DNA of 64,000 nt from Natronomonas aquatica (GTDB lineage Archaea; Halobacteriota; Halobacteria; Halobacteriales; Haloarculaceae): assembly GCF_024449025.1 (NCBI RefSeq), contig NZ_JAHLKM010000004.1, positions 1 through 64,000 of the forward strand. The letters run 5' to 3'. Within the stretch, counting starts at the first letter, position 1, and each line of letters begins with the position of its first letter. The position numbers and the translations under genes were made by a program. This document shows, piece after piece, positions 54,198-63,597 of this stretch. Under the pieces are notes generated by a model. That model had not been told where the DNA came from. It did no database searches and saw only the letters and a program-made list of their open reading frames with translations.

Positions 54198-56777
54198 TCA
54201 CTCGCGTTCCGATTTGAGCCGCGAGAGCAGGTTCAACGCCTCGAGCGGCGTCGTCTCGGCGAGATCGACCGAGTCGAGTTCGGCGAGGATAGCCTCCCGG
54301 CCGCCGTCGGTGGAGGCTGTCTCGGAGATAGTCGCTTCGGCGTCGGTCGGGGTCGGTGAATCGACCGCCGCCAGCAGTTGTCCAGCGCGATCGACCACCT
54401 CGGCCGGCACGCCCGCCATCTCCGCTACCTCGACGCCGTAGGAGGCCTCGGCCGGCCCCTCCCTGAGATCGTGTTCGAACTCGACGCCGTCGGCGGTCCG
54501 GGCGGCCGAGAAGTGGTAGTTTCTCGCCCGTGGGAGCCGTTCGGCCACGTCCGTGAGTTCGTGGTGATGCGTCGCAAAGAGCGTGTACGCCCCGATCTCG
54601 TCGTGGAGGTGTTCCGTCGCCGCCTGCGCGATCGCGTAGCCGTCCCGCGTCGAGGTTCCCCGGCCGACCTCGTCCAAGACGACCAGCGAGTCCTCGCCGG
54701 CCTCGGCGAGAATGTCGGCGAGTTCGGTCATCTCGACCATGAACGTCGAGCGGCCGCCGGCGATGTCGTCGGAGGCGCCGACGCGGGTGAAGACCCGATC
54801 GACGACCGGGAGTTCGGCGCGCTCCGCCGGGACGAAGCTCCCGAGCTGGGCGAGCACACAGATCAGCGCGACCTGTCGCATGTAGGTGGATTTCCCGGAC
54901 ATGTTGGGGCCGGTGACGACCGCCATCGGCCGATCGCGGGGGAGATCGACCGGGTTCGGGACGAACGCGGATTCGGTCCGTTCGACGACGGGATGACGGC
55001 CCCCCTCGATGTCGATCCCGTCGGCGCCGACCGCCGGCCGGCAGTAGTCGTACTCGGCGGCGACCGACGCGAGCGAACACAGCGCGTCCAGCCGGGCGAT
55101 CGCCGAGGCCGTCCGCTGTATCCGTTCGGTCGCCTCCGCGACCCGACTCCGGAGTTCGGTGAACAGTTCGTACTCCCGTTCGTCCGCCCGCCCTTCCGCG
55201 CGGATGATCTCGTCTTCGCGCTCCTTCAGCTCCGGCGTGTAGAACCGTTCGGCGTTCTTCAGCGTCTGCCGGCGGTGGTAGTCCCCGGGGACGGCATCGA
55301 GGTTCGGATCGGTCACCTCGATGTAGTACCCGTGGACGGAGTTGTGACCGACCTTCAGCGAGTCGATCCCGGTCCGTTCCCGCTCCTCGGCCTCGAGGTC
55401 CTCGATCCAGGCCTTCCCCTCTCGTTCGGTCGTCCGCAACGAATCCAGCGTCTCGTCGTACCCCTCGCGGACGAGACCGCCCTCGGTGATCTCTGCGGGC
55501 GGGGACTCGACGATCGCGGCGTCGATCAGTTCCCGGACGTCGGGACAGTCGTCGAGGTCGTCGGCGATCTCTGTGAGAACGTCGCTTCCTGTCGCCGCTT
55601 CGTCGAGACACGCCCGGAGGTCGGGGACGACCGACAGCGTCGACTCCAGCGCCCGGAGATCACGGGCGTCCGCCCGTCCCCGGGAGATCCCCGCGACGAG
55701 CCGTTCGAGGTCGTAGACGTCCGCGAGCAGTTCGCTCGCCCGTTCCCGCTCGCCGACACGCGCGAGCAGCGCCTCGACGGCGTCGAGGCGGGCGTCGATG
55801 CGGTCCGGGTCCAACAGCGGTCGCCGGAGCCGATCGCGTAGCTCCCGACCGCCGAGAGCGCTCGCCGTCCGGTCGATCGTCTCCGAGAGCGCCGCCCCCT
55901 CCAGCCCGTGGACGTGTCTGGGTTCGAAGATCTCCAGCGAGCGGGTCGCGACCGCATCGAGCAGCATGTACTCGCGTGGATCGTACCGGGTGAGGTGGTT
56001 GAGATACGAGAGGCGGGTCGTCTCGCCGTCGGTCCTCGCGCCGCGGGCGTACTCCGCGTAGGCGAGCAGGGCGCCGCAGGCCCGGACTTCGGCGTCGCTG
56101 GCCAGCGAGATTTCCCCGAAGTACGATCGGACCTTCTTTCGGGCCGTCTCGAGTTCGAACGCCGACCGCTCGTAGGGTGTGACCATGCAGTTCGACCCGA
56201 ACGGCTCCGTCGGGGCGTCCGGACCGACGACGGCCTCGGCGGCGTCGAAGCGTTCGAGTTCGTCGGCGACGGCGTCGATCCGGTCGAGCCGTGTCGCGTA
56301 GAAATCGCCCGTCGAAACGTCGAGCACGGCGAGCCCGTACCCGTCGGTCAGACAGGCGACGAAGTTGTTGTCGCCGTCGGCCAGAAGCTCGGTTTCGGTG
56401 AGCGTTCCGGGCGTGACGACCCGGGTGACGGCCCGATCGACCAGCCCGGAGGTCTCCTCGGGCGCTTCGACCTGATCGGCGACGGCGACCCGATACCCCG
56501 CATCGAGCAGCGTCTCGATGTACGACTCGGCGTTGTCGATCGGGATCCCGGCCATCGGATACGTCCCGGTCGAGTCCTCCCGCTGGGTGAGCGTGATCTC
56601 CAGGATGCGGGCGGTCGTCTCGGCGGCCGCACAGAACGTCTCGTAGAAGTCCCCGACCTGGAACAACACGAGGGCGTCGTCGTAGCGTTCACACAGCTCG
56701 AGGTACTGCGACAGCATCGGCGTGAGGTCGTCGGCCTTCTCGGCCATCTCGGGCGGCGGTCCCAGCGCCTCGTCCAT
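54198..56777 (-). CDS. mutS: DNA mismatch repair protein MutS
   Basis: Recognises mismatches and small loops. The 859 residues have the MutS1 layout: the mismatch-contact motif GDFYETF near residue 47, connector and lever domains, and the ATPase with [17 protein letters not shown] (near 622-637), [16 protein letters not shown] and ATHHHELT. All domains of a repair-type MutS are present. The Mrr-like nuclease gene follows on the same strand; mutL is not in the window. Confidence 0.96.
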   Translation of the reverse strand: MDEALGPPPEMAEKADDLTPMLSQYLELCERYDDALVLFQVGDFYETFCAAAETTARILEITLTQREDSTGTYPMAGIPIDNAESYIETLLDAGYRVAVADQVEAPEETSGLVDRAVTRVVTPGTLTETELLADGDNNFVACLTDGYGLAVLDVSTGDFYATRLDRIDAVADELERFDAAEAVVGPDAPTEPFGSNCMVTPYERSAFELETARKKVRSYFGEISLASDAEVRACGALLAYAEYARGARTDGETTRLSYLNHLTRYDPREYMLLDAVATRSLEIFEPRHVHGLEGAALSETIDRTASALGGRELRDRLRRPLLDPDRIDARLDAVEALLARVGERERASELLADVYDLERLVAGISRGRADARDLRALESTLSVVPDLRACLDEAATGSDVLTEIADDLDDCPDVRELIDAAIVESPPAEITEGGLVREGYDETLDSLRTTEREGKAWIEDLEAEERERTGIDSLKVGHNSVHGYYIEVTDPNLDAVPGDYHRRQTLKNAERFYTPELKEREDEIIRAEGRADEREYELFTELRSRVAEATERIQRTASAIARLDALCSLASVAAEYDYCRPAVGADGIDIEGGRHPVVERTESAFVPNPVDLPRDRPMAVVTGPNMSGKSTYMRQVALICVLAQLGSFVPAERAELPVVDRVFTRVGASDDIAGGRSTFMVEMTELADILAEAGEDSLVVLDEVGRGTSTRDGYAIAQAATEHLHDEIGAYTLFATHHHELTDVAERLPRARNYHFSAARTADGVEFEHDLREGPAEASYGVEVAEMAGVPAEVVDRAGQLLAAVDSPTPTDAEATISETASTDGGREAILAELDSVDLAETTPLEALNLLSRLKSERE

Positions 56778-56917
56778 ACCCGACCCTGCGGCTCGCCGGT
56801 CAAATACTCACCGGACGCCGGGGTCGGGGTCGGTACCGGCGACGGAGCCGCCGCCGGCGCCGGGAACCGGGAGGTGAACACCGTTACCGTTTTCGGCGCC
56901 TCGGCCGAACCGGGCGT

Positions 56918-57331
56918 ATGGCAGCCGACGAGCCAGAGACGATCACGCTCGCGTTCGAGCTGGCGGCGCTGGAACGGCTCGCCGATCCCGCGGCCGTCGT
57001 CCGTGACACCCAACAGTGGACGGATCACCTCGGCCTCGTGAGCGACGAGCCGACCCACCTCGTCAGAAAGCGGGCCCGCGATTACGCCTTCAATCCCGAT
57101 TTCCTCCCGGGACCGCGGGAGAAACACCAAAGCCTCGTGAAGATCAGAAACCAGCCCGAACACGGCGCCGACCGGTACATCCTGGTCGCCGTCGACAGGG
57201 ACATCGAGGAGGCCGCCGAAGCCGCCGGCTGGGAGTTCCGACCGGTCGAGGAGGCCGCCGAGACCGCCGGCTGGCGGCTCGCTCGCGAGCCGGCCGAAAG
57301 CGACGACGACGAGCGGACCGGCTGGCCCTGA
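56918..57331 (+). CDS. Conserved haloarchaeal protein (possibly DUF7124)
   Basis: A 137-residue acidic protein of unknown function. It begins MAADEPETITLAFELAALERLADPAAVV and has an internal near-repeat EAAEAAGWEF/EAAETAGWRLA at the C terminus. I associate the opening with a haloarchaeal family called DUF7124, from memory. Divergent from mutS; 140 bases separate the starts. Confidence 0.7.
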   Translation: MAADEPETITLAFELAALERLADPAAVVRDTQQWTDHLGLVSDEPTHLVRKRARDYAFNPDFLPGPREKHQSLVKIRNQPEHGADRYILVAVDRDIEEAAEAAGWEFRPVEEAAETAGWRLAREPAESDDDERTGWP

Positions 57332-57466
57332 CATCGACTTCGGCGAAGCTCACGCTGTTCTGTCGGCCTCCGTCAGCGTGCGATCCCGTGTCGATATCGT
57401 TCCGTCCGGCTACGACGACCGCCCCAACGTCGGCAGGTTTAACAGCCGACTCGAACAGTCGAACGT

Positions 57467-58039
57467 ATGGACTTCCGCGAGGAGGTGTGGTCCATCTACC
57501 GGGAGGCGTTGCCGATCCTGCTCGTCGCGCTTCTCGGCGGGCTCTTCTCCGGGCTGGTTCTGGAGGAACTGCTCGAGAGCGTCGAGCGGTTCCCCGGGCT
57601 GTTGGTGATGGTCCCCGTCTTTCTGGCCACCCGCGGGAACGTCTACGGCGCCCTCGGCGGCCGGATCGCAAGCGGCCTCCATCAGGGGCTCATACCCCCG
57701 TCCTTCGAGTGGGACGAGCGGCTGGTGAACGCCGTCGTCGCCTCCTTCGTCAATGCGATCGCGATCTCGGCCGTCATCGGCGTCATCTCGTGGGTGGCGC
57801 TGCGACTCCTCGGCTGGCCGGCGGCCGCGCCCTACGAACTCGTCGCGATCATGCTGATCGCCGGCTCTCTGACCTCGGTGGTCCTCGTCTTCGGCCTGCT
57901 CGCGGTGCTTTTTGCCGGCTACAACGCCGGCTACGACCCGGACAACCTCGTCGGACCGATCGTCACGACGCTCGGCGATATCTTCGGGATGCTGTTTCTG
58001 TTCGTCGCCGTCGCCGTCGTCGAGGTGGTGTTCGTCTGA
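57467..58039 (+). CDS. MgtE/SLC41-like membrane transporter, first half
   Basis: A 190-residue membrane protein with about five hydrophobic segments and the SLC41/MgtE-type motif VMVPVFLATRGNVYGALGGRIASGLHQG. In MgtE the membrane domain forms a dimer; here this gene and the next encode two related proteins of equal length. Divalent cation (Mg) transport is the family role; the true substrate is unknown. The stop overlaps the next start (TGATG). Confidence 0.88.
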   Translation: MDFREEVWSIYREALPILLVALLGGLFSGLVLEELLESVERFPGLLVMVPVFLATRGNVYGALGGRIASGLHQGLIPPSFEWDERLVNAVVASFVNAIAISAVIGVISWVALRLLGWPAAAPYELVAIMLIAGSLTSVVLVFGLLAVLFAGYNAGYDPDNLVGPIVTTLGDIFGMLFLFVAVAVVEVVFV

Positions 58040-58611
58040 TGGCCGCTCGGGGATCGCTCGAATCGTGGGACGCCCGCCGGATCGTCCGGAACATGTTTCC
58101 GCTGCTTTTGGTCCTCTGTGTCGTCGTCCTCTGGGCGGGGATCACCTTAGAGGAGGCGGGCGAACTGCTGGAGGAGTACGGCGTGCTCGCGGTGATGGTG
58201 CCGACGATGGTCGGCGCCGGCGGCAACCTCGGGACGATCCTGAGTTCGCGGCTCACGACGCGGCTCCATCTGGGGACCACGGAGTTCGACCCCTACGACC
58301 GCGTGCTGTGGGCGAACGTCTCGGCGATCCTGGCGCTTGCGGCCACGGTCTTTGCCGCCCTCGGGGTCGGTGCCTGGCTCGTCGGGCTCGTGGTCGGCTC
58401 GACGATCGGCTTTTGGACACTTCTGACCATCTCGCTCGTCTCGGGGCTGTCCGTCGCCGTCATCGCCGTCGTTCTCAGTTTCGCGACGACCTACGGTTCC
58501 TATCGGCTCGGGATCGACCCCGACGACACGACGATCCCGATCGTGACGAACGTCGTCGACGTCTTCGGGATGCTCATCTTCATCGGCGTCTCGACGCTCC
58601 TTTTGGGCTGA
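58039..58611 (+). CDS. MgtE/SLC41-like membrane transporter, second half
   Basis: A 190-residue partner of the preceding protein with five hydrophobic segments and the matching motif VMVPTMVGAGGNLGTILSSRLTTRLHLG. The overlap of stop and start (TGATG) makes a fixed 1:1 heterodimer likely. The 3' end, including the stop codon, is part of a 37-base tandem repeat. A PhoU/TrkA-C protein gene converges on it, a combination that fits regulation of the transporter. Confidence 0.88.
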   Translation: MAARGSLESWDARRIVRNMFPLLLVLCVVVLWAGITLEEAGELLEEYGVLAVMVPTMVGAGGNLGTILSSRLTTRLHLGTTEFDPYDRVLWANVSAILALAATVFAALGVGAWLVGLVVGSTIGFWTLLTISLVSGLSVAVIAVVLSFATTYGSYRLGIDPDDTTIPIVTNVVDVFGMLIFIGVSTLLLG

Positions 58612-58672
58612 TCGCTCCATCGGCGTCTCGACGCTCCTTTTGGGCTGATCGCTCCATCGGCGTCTCGACGCC
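58581..58672. repeat. 37-base tandem repeat, two and a half copies
   Basis: The unit starting CATCGGCGTCTCGACGC occurs at 58581-58617 and 58618-58654 and, for 18 bases, at 58655-58672. The first copy holds the last codons and stop of the transporter gene; the others lie behind it. Copies one and two are identical. Confidence 0.95.
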
Positions 58673-58703
58673 ACCGCCGGGCCGATCGCGCCCGAGCCGC
58701 CGA

Positions 58704-59906
58704 TCACCCCGCGAGTCCCTCGAACTGTTCGGCCGCCGTCCGGGTCCCCTTGGCGATGACGACGTCGCCGTCCCGGAGTGTGACGTCCGTGTCGGCGACG
58801 AGGATCCACCCCTCGTCCGGGCGACGGACCGCGATAACGGACATCGTCACGTCGGCGTCCGGCACCCCGGCCGTGACCGCCGTCCCGTCGAGGGCACTCG
58901 CAGGTTCGATCTCGACGCGGGTGAGTATCTCGTCGCTCTCCTGGACGGCCATCCTGACGACGGGATGGGCCTCGATCTCCCGGAGGACGCCTTCGCTGAT
59001 CTCGACGGCGGCGTCGCTTATCGCCTCGGTGCTCGTCCCGAGATGGATCAATCCCCGGAGCGAGACCGGATCATCGATGTCGGCCGCCGCCCGGAGCACC
59101 CACGCCTCGAAGCGCGATTCGAGCGCGTCGACCTCGACCTCGAGGTTCCGGACCTCCTCGGCGAGCTCCTCGCTGTCGAAGAGGACGCTGCTGTAGGCGA
59201 GATCGACCGCCAGCTCCGAGAGGTTCTTCATGTGGACGATCGTGTCGACGGCCCGCCCGAGGTCGTCGATGGCCTGTGGGGCGCTCGCCGGCGGCTCGTA
59301 CGCCGTTTCGGTCAGTTCCCGGTAGACGGCCGGGATCTCCGAGTCCGGCCCCCGGAGCAGGGCGACGTCGTCGGCCTCGATCTCCGTTTCCGGGCCGGGG
59401 TTCAACAGCCACTCCGTGCCCCGCCGGAGCGCGATCACCCGGACGCCGGTCTCGGACTCGAGGTCGATATCCTTCAGCGTCCGACCAGCATAGCCCGAAC
59501 CGGGGTCGACGACCCCCCGGACGAGCGTCTCGACGGCGTCCGGCAACGCCGCCCGCATCGCCTCGGGCAGGCCGATTTCTTCGAGGACGATCTTCGAGAT
59601 GTCGCCCGCCGCGTCGCTGATCGTGTCGGCGGCCGTGACGATCCCGAGTACCGGCGCGAGCTGTTCGGCGTCGTCGGGGCTTCTGGCCGCCATCAGGAGG
59701 CTCATGCGGGCCCGCATCTCGAGGACGTCCATCCGCTCTTCCAGCCGGAGTACCTCCTCGGCGAGCGCCTCGCTGCGGTGCAGCACCGACGAGTACGAGA
59801 GGTCGATGAGCAACTCCGCCGTGTCCTTCATCTCGACTAAGACGTCCTTGACACTGACGGGTTCGTACTCGATCGGCGACGAGGCCTCGCCCTCGAGGGG
59901 GTCCAT
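58704..59906 (-). CDS. PhoU/TrkA-C domain protein, two repeats
   Basis: A 400-residue soluble protein built twice from a PhoU-like helical part and a TrkA-C (RCK_C) part: helices at about 20-110 (MKDTAELLIDLSYSSVLHRSEALAEEVLRLEERMDVLEMRAR) and TrkA-C at 130-200; helices at 225-310 (MKNLSELAVDLAYSSVLFDSEELAEEV) and TrkA-C at 325-398. TrkA-C domains bind ligands and gate ion transporters. It converges on the MgtE-like pair, its likely target. The ATG at 59906 is chosen. Confidence 0.9.
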   Translation of the reverse strand: MDPLEGEASSPIEYEPVSVKDVLVEMKDTAELLIDLSYSSVLHRSEALAEEVLRLEERMDVLEMRARMSLLMAARSPDDAEQLAPVLGIVTAADTISDAAGDISKIVLEEIGLPEAMRAALPDAVETLVRGVVDPGSGYAGRTLKDIDLESETGVRVIALRRGTEWLLNPGPETEIEADDVALLRGPDSEIPAVYRELTETAYEPPASAPQAIDDLGRAVDTIVHMKNLSELAVDLAYSSVLFDSEELAEEVRNLEVEVDALESRFEAWVLRAAADIDDPVSLRGLIHLGTSTEAISDAAVEISEGVLREIEAHPVVRMAVQESDEILTRVEIEPASALDGTAVTAGVPDADVTMSVIAVRRPDEGWILVADTDVTLRDGDVVIAKGTRTAAEQFEGLAG

Positions 59907-59990
59907 ACCGGCTACAGCCGGCGCCAATAAAAAAGGGTTTCCCGGTCCCGGTCTCAGTCTCGGTTCCCTCCGGCGGTCCACTCCCGGGTA

Positions 59991-60344
59991 TTACTGGTTG
60001 AGCTTCGATCGGGCGATGCTGACCCCGCCGGGCGTGATGATGATCTGGTCGTCCTCCTTTTGAACGATGTCGCCGCCGACCTCGTTTGCGACCTGTTTCA
60101 GCTCGTCGACGATGTGTTCCATCGTCCGGTCGCTCGTGGTGTGTCTGATGATGTCGGCGATGACGATATCGCCGTCGTAGACGGCGTCTTTGATGTCGAT
60201 GACGTCGTTCTTGTCACTGATGTCCGCAAAGCGGATCTGGACGGTCGCGGCCGCGCCGTCGGCGTCGAAATCGTCGACGTCGAGTTCGACGTAGTCCTCG
60301 GCGCTGTTTGCGCTGTTGCCGAGGAGCTTGCTCATAAGTCCCAT
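59991..60344 (-). CDS. sepF: Cell division protein SepF
   Basis: A 117-residue protein that in haloarchaea anchors FtsZ to the membrane. The N-terminal MGLMSKLLG is the amphipathic membrane-binding helix, and the SepF core follows (IRFADISDKNDVIDIKDAVYDGDIVIADI, DELKQVANEVGGDIVQKEDDQIIITP). The ATG at 60344 keeps the targeting helix at the very N terminus; the longer frame would bury it. Confidence 0.93.
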   Translation of the reverse strand: MGLMSKLLGNSANSAEDYVELDVDDFDADGAAATVQIRFADISDKNDVIDIKDAVYDGDIVIADIIRHTTSDRTMEHIVDELKQVANEVGGDIVQKEDDQIIITPGGVSIARSKLNQ

Positions 60345-60417
60345 GTTCCAGTGACCGACTGCCCGAGACATAGGTCTTACGTCCGTCGTTCGGCTGCCGG
60401 GCGTCTGACGCCGGAAC

Positions 60418-60897
60418 TCAGGCGTGGAACTCGTAGAGATCGTCGCCGACGTGGTGCAGCGACTCGACGACCTTTCCGGATTCGCCGGCCATATCCGATC
60501 CGTCCGTCCCAGCGCGGCCGACCGCCAGCGCCTTCTCGTGGGTCTCCTCGACGACGACGACGAGATCGCCGGGTTCGATGTCGTCGGTCGCCGCCGTGAT
60601 CCCGGGCCGCATCACGTTCGCGCCGTCGGAGACGAAGGAGATCGCCCCCGCATCGACGGTGACGACGTGGTTCTCGGGTGGATACTCGTTTGCGCCCCGG
60701 ACAGTGAGAAAGAGTTCGCCGTCGAAGGAGGCCACGAGCGGCTCGCCGTCGACGAGGACGACCTCCCGGTCGGTGTCGGCGAACTCCACGCGTTCGTAGT
60801 CGTCCCCGTCGAGGTCGATTCCGAGGTGGTCGGCCAGCGACGTCTCGAGGGCGTCGATTTCGTCGGACCGGAGGTGGTGGCGGGATTTCACCTGCAT
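60418..60897 (-). CDS. PUA domain RNA-binding protein
   Basis: A 159-residue protein with an N-terminal domain of about 75 residues (MQVKSRHHLRSDEIDALETSL, as in archaeal PUA proteins) and a C-terminal PUA domain (VTVDAGAISFVSDGANVMRPGI, DLVVVVEETHEKALAVGRA). The architecture is that of archaeal PUA proteins near tRNA/rRNA modification enzymes; the RNA bound is unknown. Same strand as sepF, 73 bases upstream. Confidence 0.9.
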   Translation of the reverse strand: MQVKSRHHLRSDEIDALETSLADHLGIDLDGDDYERVEFADTDREVVLVDGEPLVASFDGELFLTVRGANEYPPENHVVTVDAGAISFVSDGANVMRPGITAATDDIEPGDLVVVVEETHEKALAVGRAGTDGSDMAGESGKVVESLHHVGDDLYEFHA

Positions 60898-61028
60898 ACC
60901 CGGCCTTCGACCCCTCGAAGATTAAAAACCGCCGGTCGGGGCGCCCCGCCGTGGCAGCCGAGGGAACTTCCGTCGGGGGTGCCGACTCGAACGCAGTCCT
61001 TTTGCGGCGAACGCACGTTGGATCGGGT

Positions 61029-61712
61029 ATGAGCGACTTCGATCGCGAGGCCGAACGGGAGAAGCTACGCGAGAAGTACGAACGCGACAAAGAAAAGCGA
61101 GAAGCCTCCGAACGGATGAGCGAACTCCTCCTGCAGGGGGCGACGATGACGAACCGACACTGTCCGGAGTGTCACTCGCCCGTGTTCCGGTACGAGGGCC
61201 GGCAGTTCTGCCCGACCTGCGAGAAAGAGATCACCGAGGAGGACGACACCGACGCCGACGCCGACGACGCCGGACGATCGAACGCCGACCCGGACGGAGC
61301 GACCGCCGAAAGCGCTGGCTCGGCTGCCGAGACGGCGGCCGACGACGCACCGGAGAACGCCCGGCCGGACCGATCGGCCGACGACCGACGGCCGCCCTCC
61401 TCCGAAACGCCGGACGATCGAACGCCGACGCCGGCCGGCGAGCGACGACCGGCGCGGGTTCAGCCCCCGGCCCCTCGGGACGAGCAGTCCCCCGAAAGGC
61501 GGGACCGCGAGACGACCGGCGACGACCGGCGGGACGCAGACCGTCGATCCGACGCCGGCGGGGAGTTCCGCGACGCCGAGGCGTCGCTGCGGCGGGAGAT
61601 CGGATCGTTGACCCGGCGGGCCGAAGAGACACGCGACGTCGGCCGGAAGCGCGAGCTGCTCGCGGCGGCACGGGAGGCCGCCGAGACGCTCGGAGCGATC
61701 CGTCGGCTCTGA
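61029..61712 (+). CDS. Sjogren syndrome/scleroderma autoantigen 1-type zinc-ribbon protein
   Basis: A 227-residue protein. The first 80 residues match the p27 autoantigen family: an acidic/basic helix (REKYERDKEKREASERMSELLLQGATMTNRHC) and a zinc ribbon CPECHSPVFRYEGRQFCPTC. The middle is a disordered Asp/Ala/Arg-rich stretch (about 82-185), and a C-terminal helix closes (RREIGSLTRRAEET). Role unknown. The ATG at 61029 is chosen. Ends next to the stop of the convergent gene. Confidence 0.85.
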   Translation: MSDFDREAEREKLREKYERDKEKREASERMSELLLQGATMTNRHCPECHSPVFRYEGRQFCPTCEKEITEEDDTDADADDAGRSNADPDGATAESAGSAAETAADDAPENARPDRSADDRRPPSSETPDDRTPTPAGERRPARVQPPAPRDEQSPERRDRETTGDDRRDADRRSDAGGEFRDAEASLRREIGSLTRRAEETRDVGRKRELLAAAREAAETLGAIRRL

Positions 61713-62342
61713 TCAACAGACCGGCTTCGGATCGACGCCCATCCCCTCGAGGGTGTCGGCGTACTCGGCGTAGGCGACCTCGATCGCCTCGCCCGCCGAC
61801 TCGAGTGCGCGGTCGAACGCCCCGTCGGCCTCACAGAGTTCGACGACGAGTTCGGCGCCGTCCTCGGCCGTCCCGTCGGTGTCGCCCCGGAGCGTCCGGA
61901 ACGTCCCGGCTGCGTCGGTCTCGCCTTGGTTGACGAAGAAGTTGATCACCTGAAGCAGCGTCCGGGAGGCGACCAGCGGACGGCCGACGAGGCCGGCGGC
62001 GACGCGGGAAAGCGTCGAATCGAGTTCCCGGAGGTGCGAATGGAGCGCGTCGGCCGGCGGGTCCTCGGCCGTCCCGCCCAACTCGGTGACCTGCCGGCAG
62101 TGGTCGCGTTCGCTCTCGGCGGCTTCGCGGAAGGCCGCCGCGACGCGCTCGTTCGGCTCGTCGTCGGCCCACCGGTCGAACGTCTCGGCAGCACGGGCCT
62201 CGGCGGCGGCGGCCGCGTCCAGAACGTGATCGCGATCCAGGTGTGCGGCCGTTTCCGCCACGAGCGCCTTCTCCGAACCGAGTCGGTCGAGTTCGGTGTT
62301 GTTTGCCTCCCGCACCGCATCGAGGAACGTGTTCGCGTCCAT
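61713..62342 (-). CDS. Rubrerythrin-like (ferritin-fold) protein
   Basis: A 209-residue all-helical protein. The Glu- and His-containing helices (ETAAHLDRDHVLDAAAAAEARAAETFDRWADDE, then AAESERDHCRQVTEL) resemble the four-helix core of rubrerythrin relatives, but I cannot confirm a full diiron site, and there is no rubredoxin domain. Some haloarchaeal relatives are called transcription antitermination proteins, without evidence I know of. Divergent from the rhodanese-MBL gene, 97 bases apart. Confidence 0.7.
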   Translation of the reverse strand: MDANTFLDAVREANNTELDRLGSEKALVAETAAHLDRDHVLDAAAAAEARAAETFDRWADDEPNERVAAAFREAAESERDHCRQVTELGGTAEDPPADALHSHLRELDSTLSRVAAGLVGRPLVASRTLLQVINFFVNQGETDAAGTFRTLRGDTDGTAEDGAELVVELCEADGAFDRALESAGEAIEVAYAEYADTLEGMGVDPKPVC

Positions 62343-62439
62343 GCCCGGTGTTGGAAACGGGGGTACACAACGTTTTGGTGGTGACGACACGACGCGGCTT
62401 CCCGGACCGTTCATGCCGATCGCGTGCGTACCCGACGGT

Positions 62440-63585
62440 ATGTCCGAACACGACGCCGACCAATCGAGTGCCGTCTCGCCCGAGGAACTGGCGGATGCGG
62501 TCGAGTCCGGTGAGTCGATCACGCTTTTGGACGTCCGGAACCGCGAGGAGATCGACGCCTGGCGGATCGAGGGCCCGAACGTCGAGTCGGTCCACGTCCC
62601 GTACATGCGGTTCGTGAGCGCGAACGTGACCGGCGACGTCGGATCGCTCGTCGATCCCGAACGATCCTACGTCGTCGTCTGCCCCCGGGGCGAGGAGAGC
62701 GCCGAAGTGGTGGGAATGCTCGAAGACGAGGGGATCGACGCCCGGAACCTCTCCGGCGGGATGGCTGGTTGGGCGGACGTCTACCGTCGGCGCGAGATCG
62801 GCTCGACGGCGACCGACGCGACGGTGTTTCAGTATCACCGCCCCGCGACCGGCTGTCTCGGCTACACTGTCGTCGACGGCGGGGAGGCGGTCGTCGTCGA
62901 TCCGCTCGCAGCCTTCTCGGACCGGTACCTCGAGGACGTCGCCGACCTCGACGCGGAGGTCGTCGCCGTCGTCGATACCCACGTCCACGCCGATCACGTC
63001 AGCGGGCTTCGGGCGGTCGCCGACGCCGCCGGCGTGTCCCCGTCGATCCCGGCCGCCGCCGTCGAACGGGGGATCGACTACGCGGTCGAGGGCCGCGAGG
63101 ACGGCGACGCCATCGAGGTCGGCGGGAGCGAACTCCGGTTCCGGGCGTCGCCGGGACACACGACCGGCTCGGTGTCGCTGCTGCTCGGGGACGTGTTGTT
63201 CTCCGGCGACGCCCTCTTTTTGAACGGTGTCGGACGGCCGGACCTGCAGGGCGGGGACGCCGATCCGTCCAACCTCGCCGGGGAACTGCACGCGACGCTC
63301 ACCGAGCGGTTCGCCGAACTGCCCGACGACACGGTGGTCGCGCCCGGACACGTCCGTCCGGAGACGGCCGCCCCCTACACCGCGGCACTCGGCGCGCTCC
63401 GGGCGCGGCTGTCGGCGTTCTCCGAACCGCGGGCGGCGTTCGTCGACCGGATCGTCGGGTCGGTCGGGGAGCCGCCGGCGAACCACGGCCGGATCGTCGC
63501 GATCAATCTCGGCCGGGAGGTCGTCGACGACGCGGCGGCGTTCGAACTCGAACTCGGGCCGAACAACTGTGCCGTCGCCGATTGA
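62440..63585 (+). CDS. Rhodanese and metallo-beta-lactamase fold hydrolase
   Basis: A 381-residue fusion. Residues 10-105 are a rhodanese domain with the active-site Cys in VVVCPRGEESAEV and GGMAGW after it. Residues 125-340 are an MBL domain with the metal motif THVHADHVSG, GHTTGSV, LFSGDALFL and APGH. This order is that of sulfur-dioxygenase-like (ETHE1/CstB-type) enzymes, which oxidise persulfides. The ATG at 62440 begins the conserved part. Confidence 0.92.
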   Translation: MSEHDADQSSAVSPEELADAVESGESITLLDVRNREEIDAWRIEGPNVESVHVPYMRFVSANVTGDVGSLVDPERSYVVVCPRGEESAEVVGMLEDEGIDARNLSGGMAGWADVYRRREIGSTATDATVFQYHRPATGCLGYTVVDGGEAVVVDPLAAFSDRYLEDVADLDAEVVAVVDTHVHADHVSGLRAVADAAGVSPSIPAAAVERGIDYAVEGREDGDAIEVGGSELRFRASPGHTTGSVSLLLGDVLFSGDALFLNGVGRPDLQGGDADPSNLAGELHATLTERFAELPDDTVVAPGHVRPETAAPYTAALGALRARLSAFSEPRAAFVDRIVGSVGEPPANHGRIVAINLGREVVDDAAAFELELGPNNCAVAD

Positions 63586-63597
63586 AGCGCCCCGGCC

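Noticed and set aside
54163-55611. Upstream extension of the Mrr-like frame by about 480 codons
   Set aside because: It lies wholly within mutS in another frame and is Arg/Gly-rich without motifs. The conserved nuclease domain begins right after the GTG at 54159.
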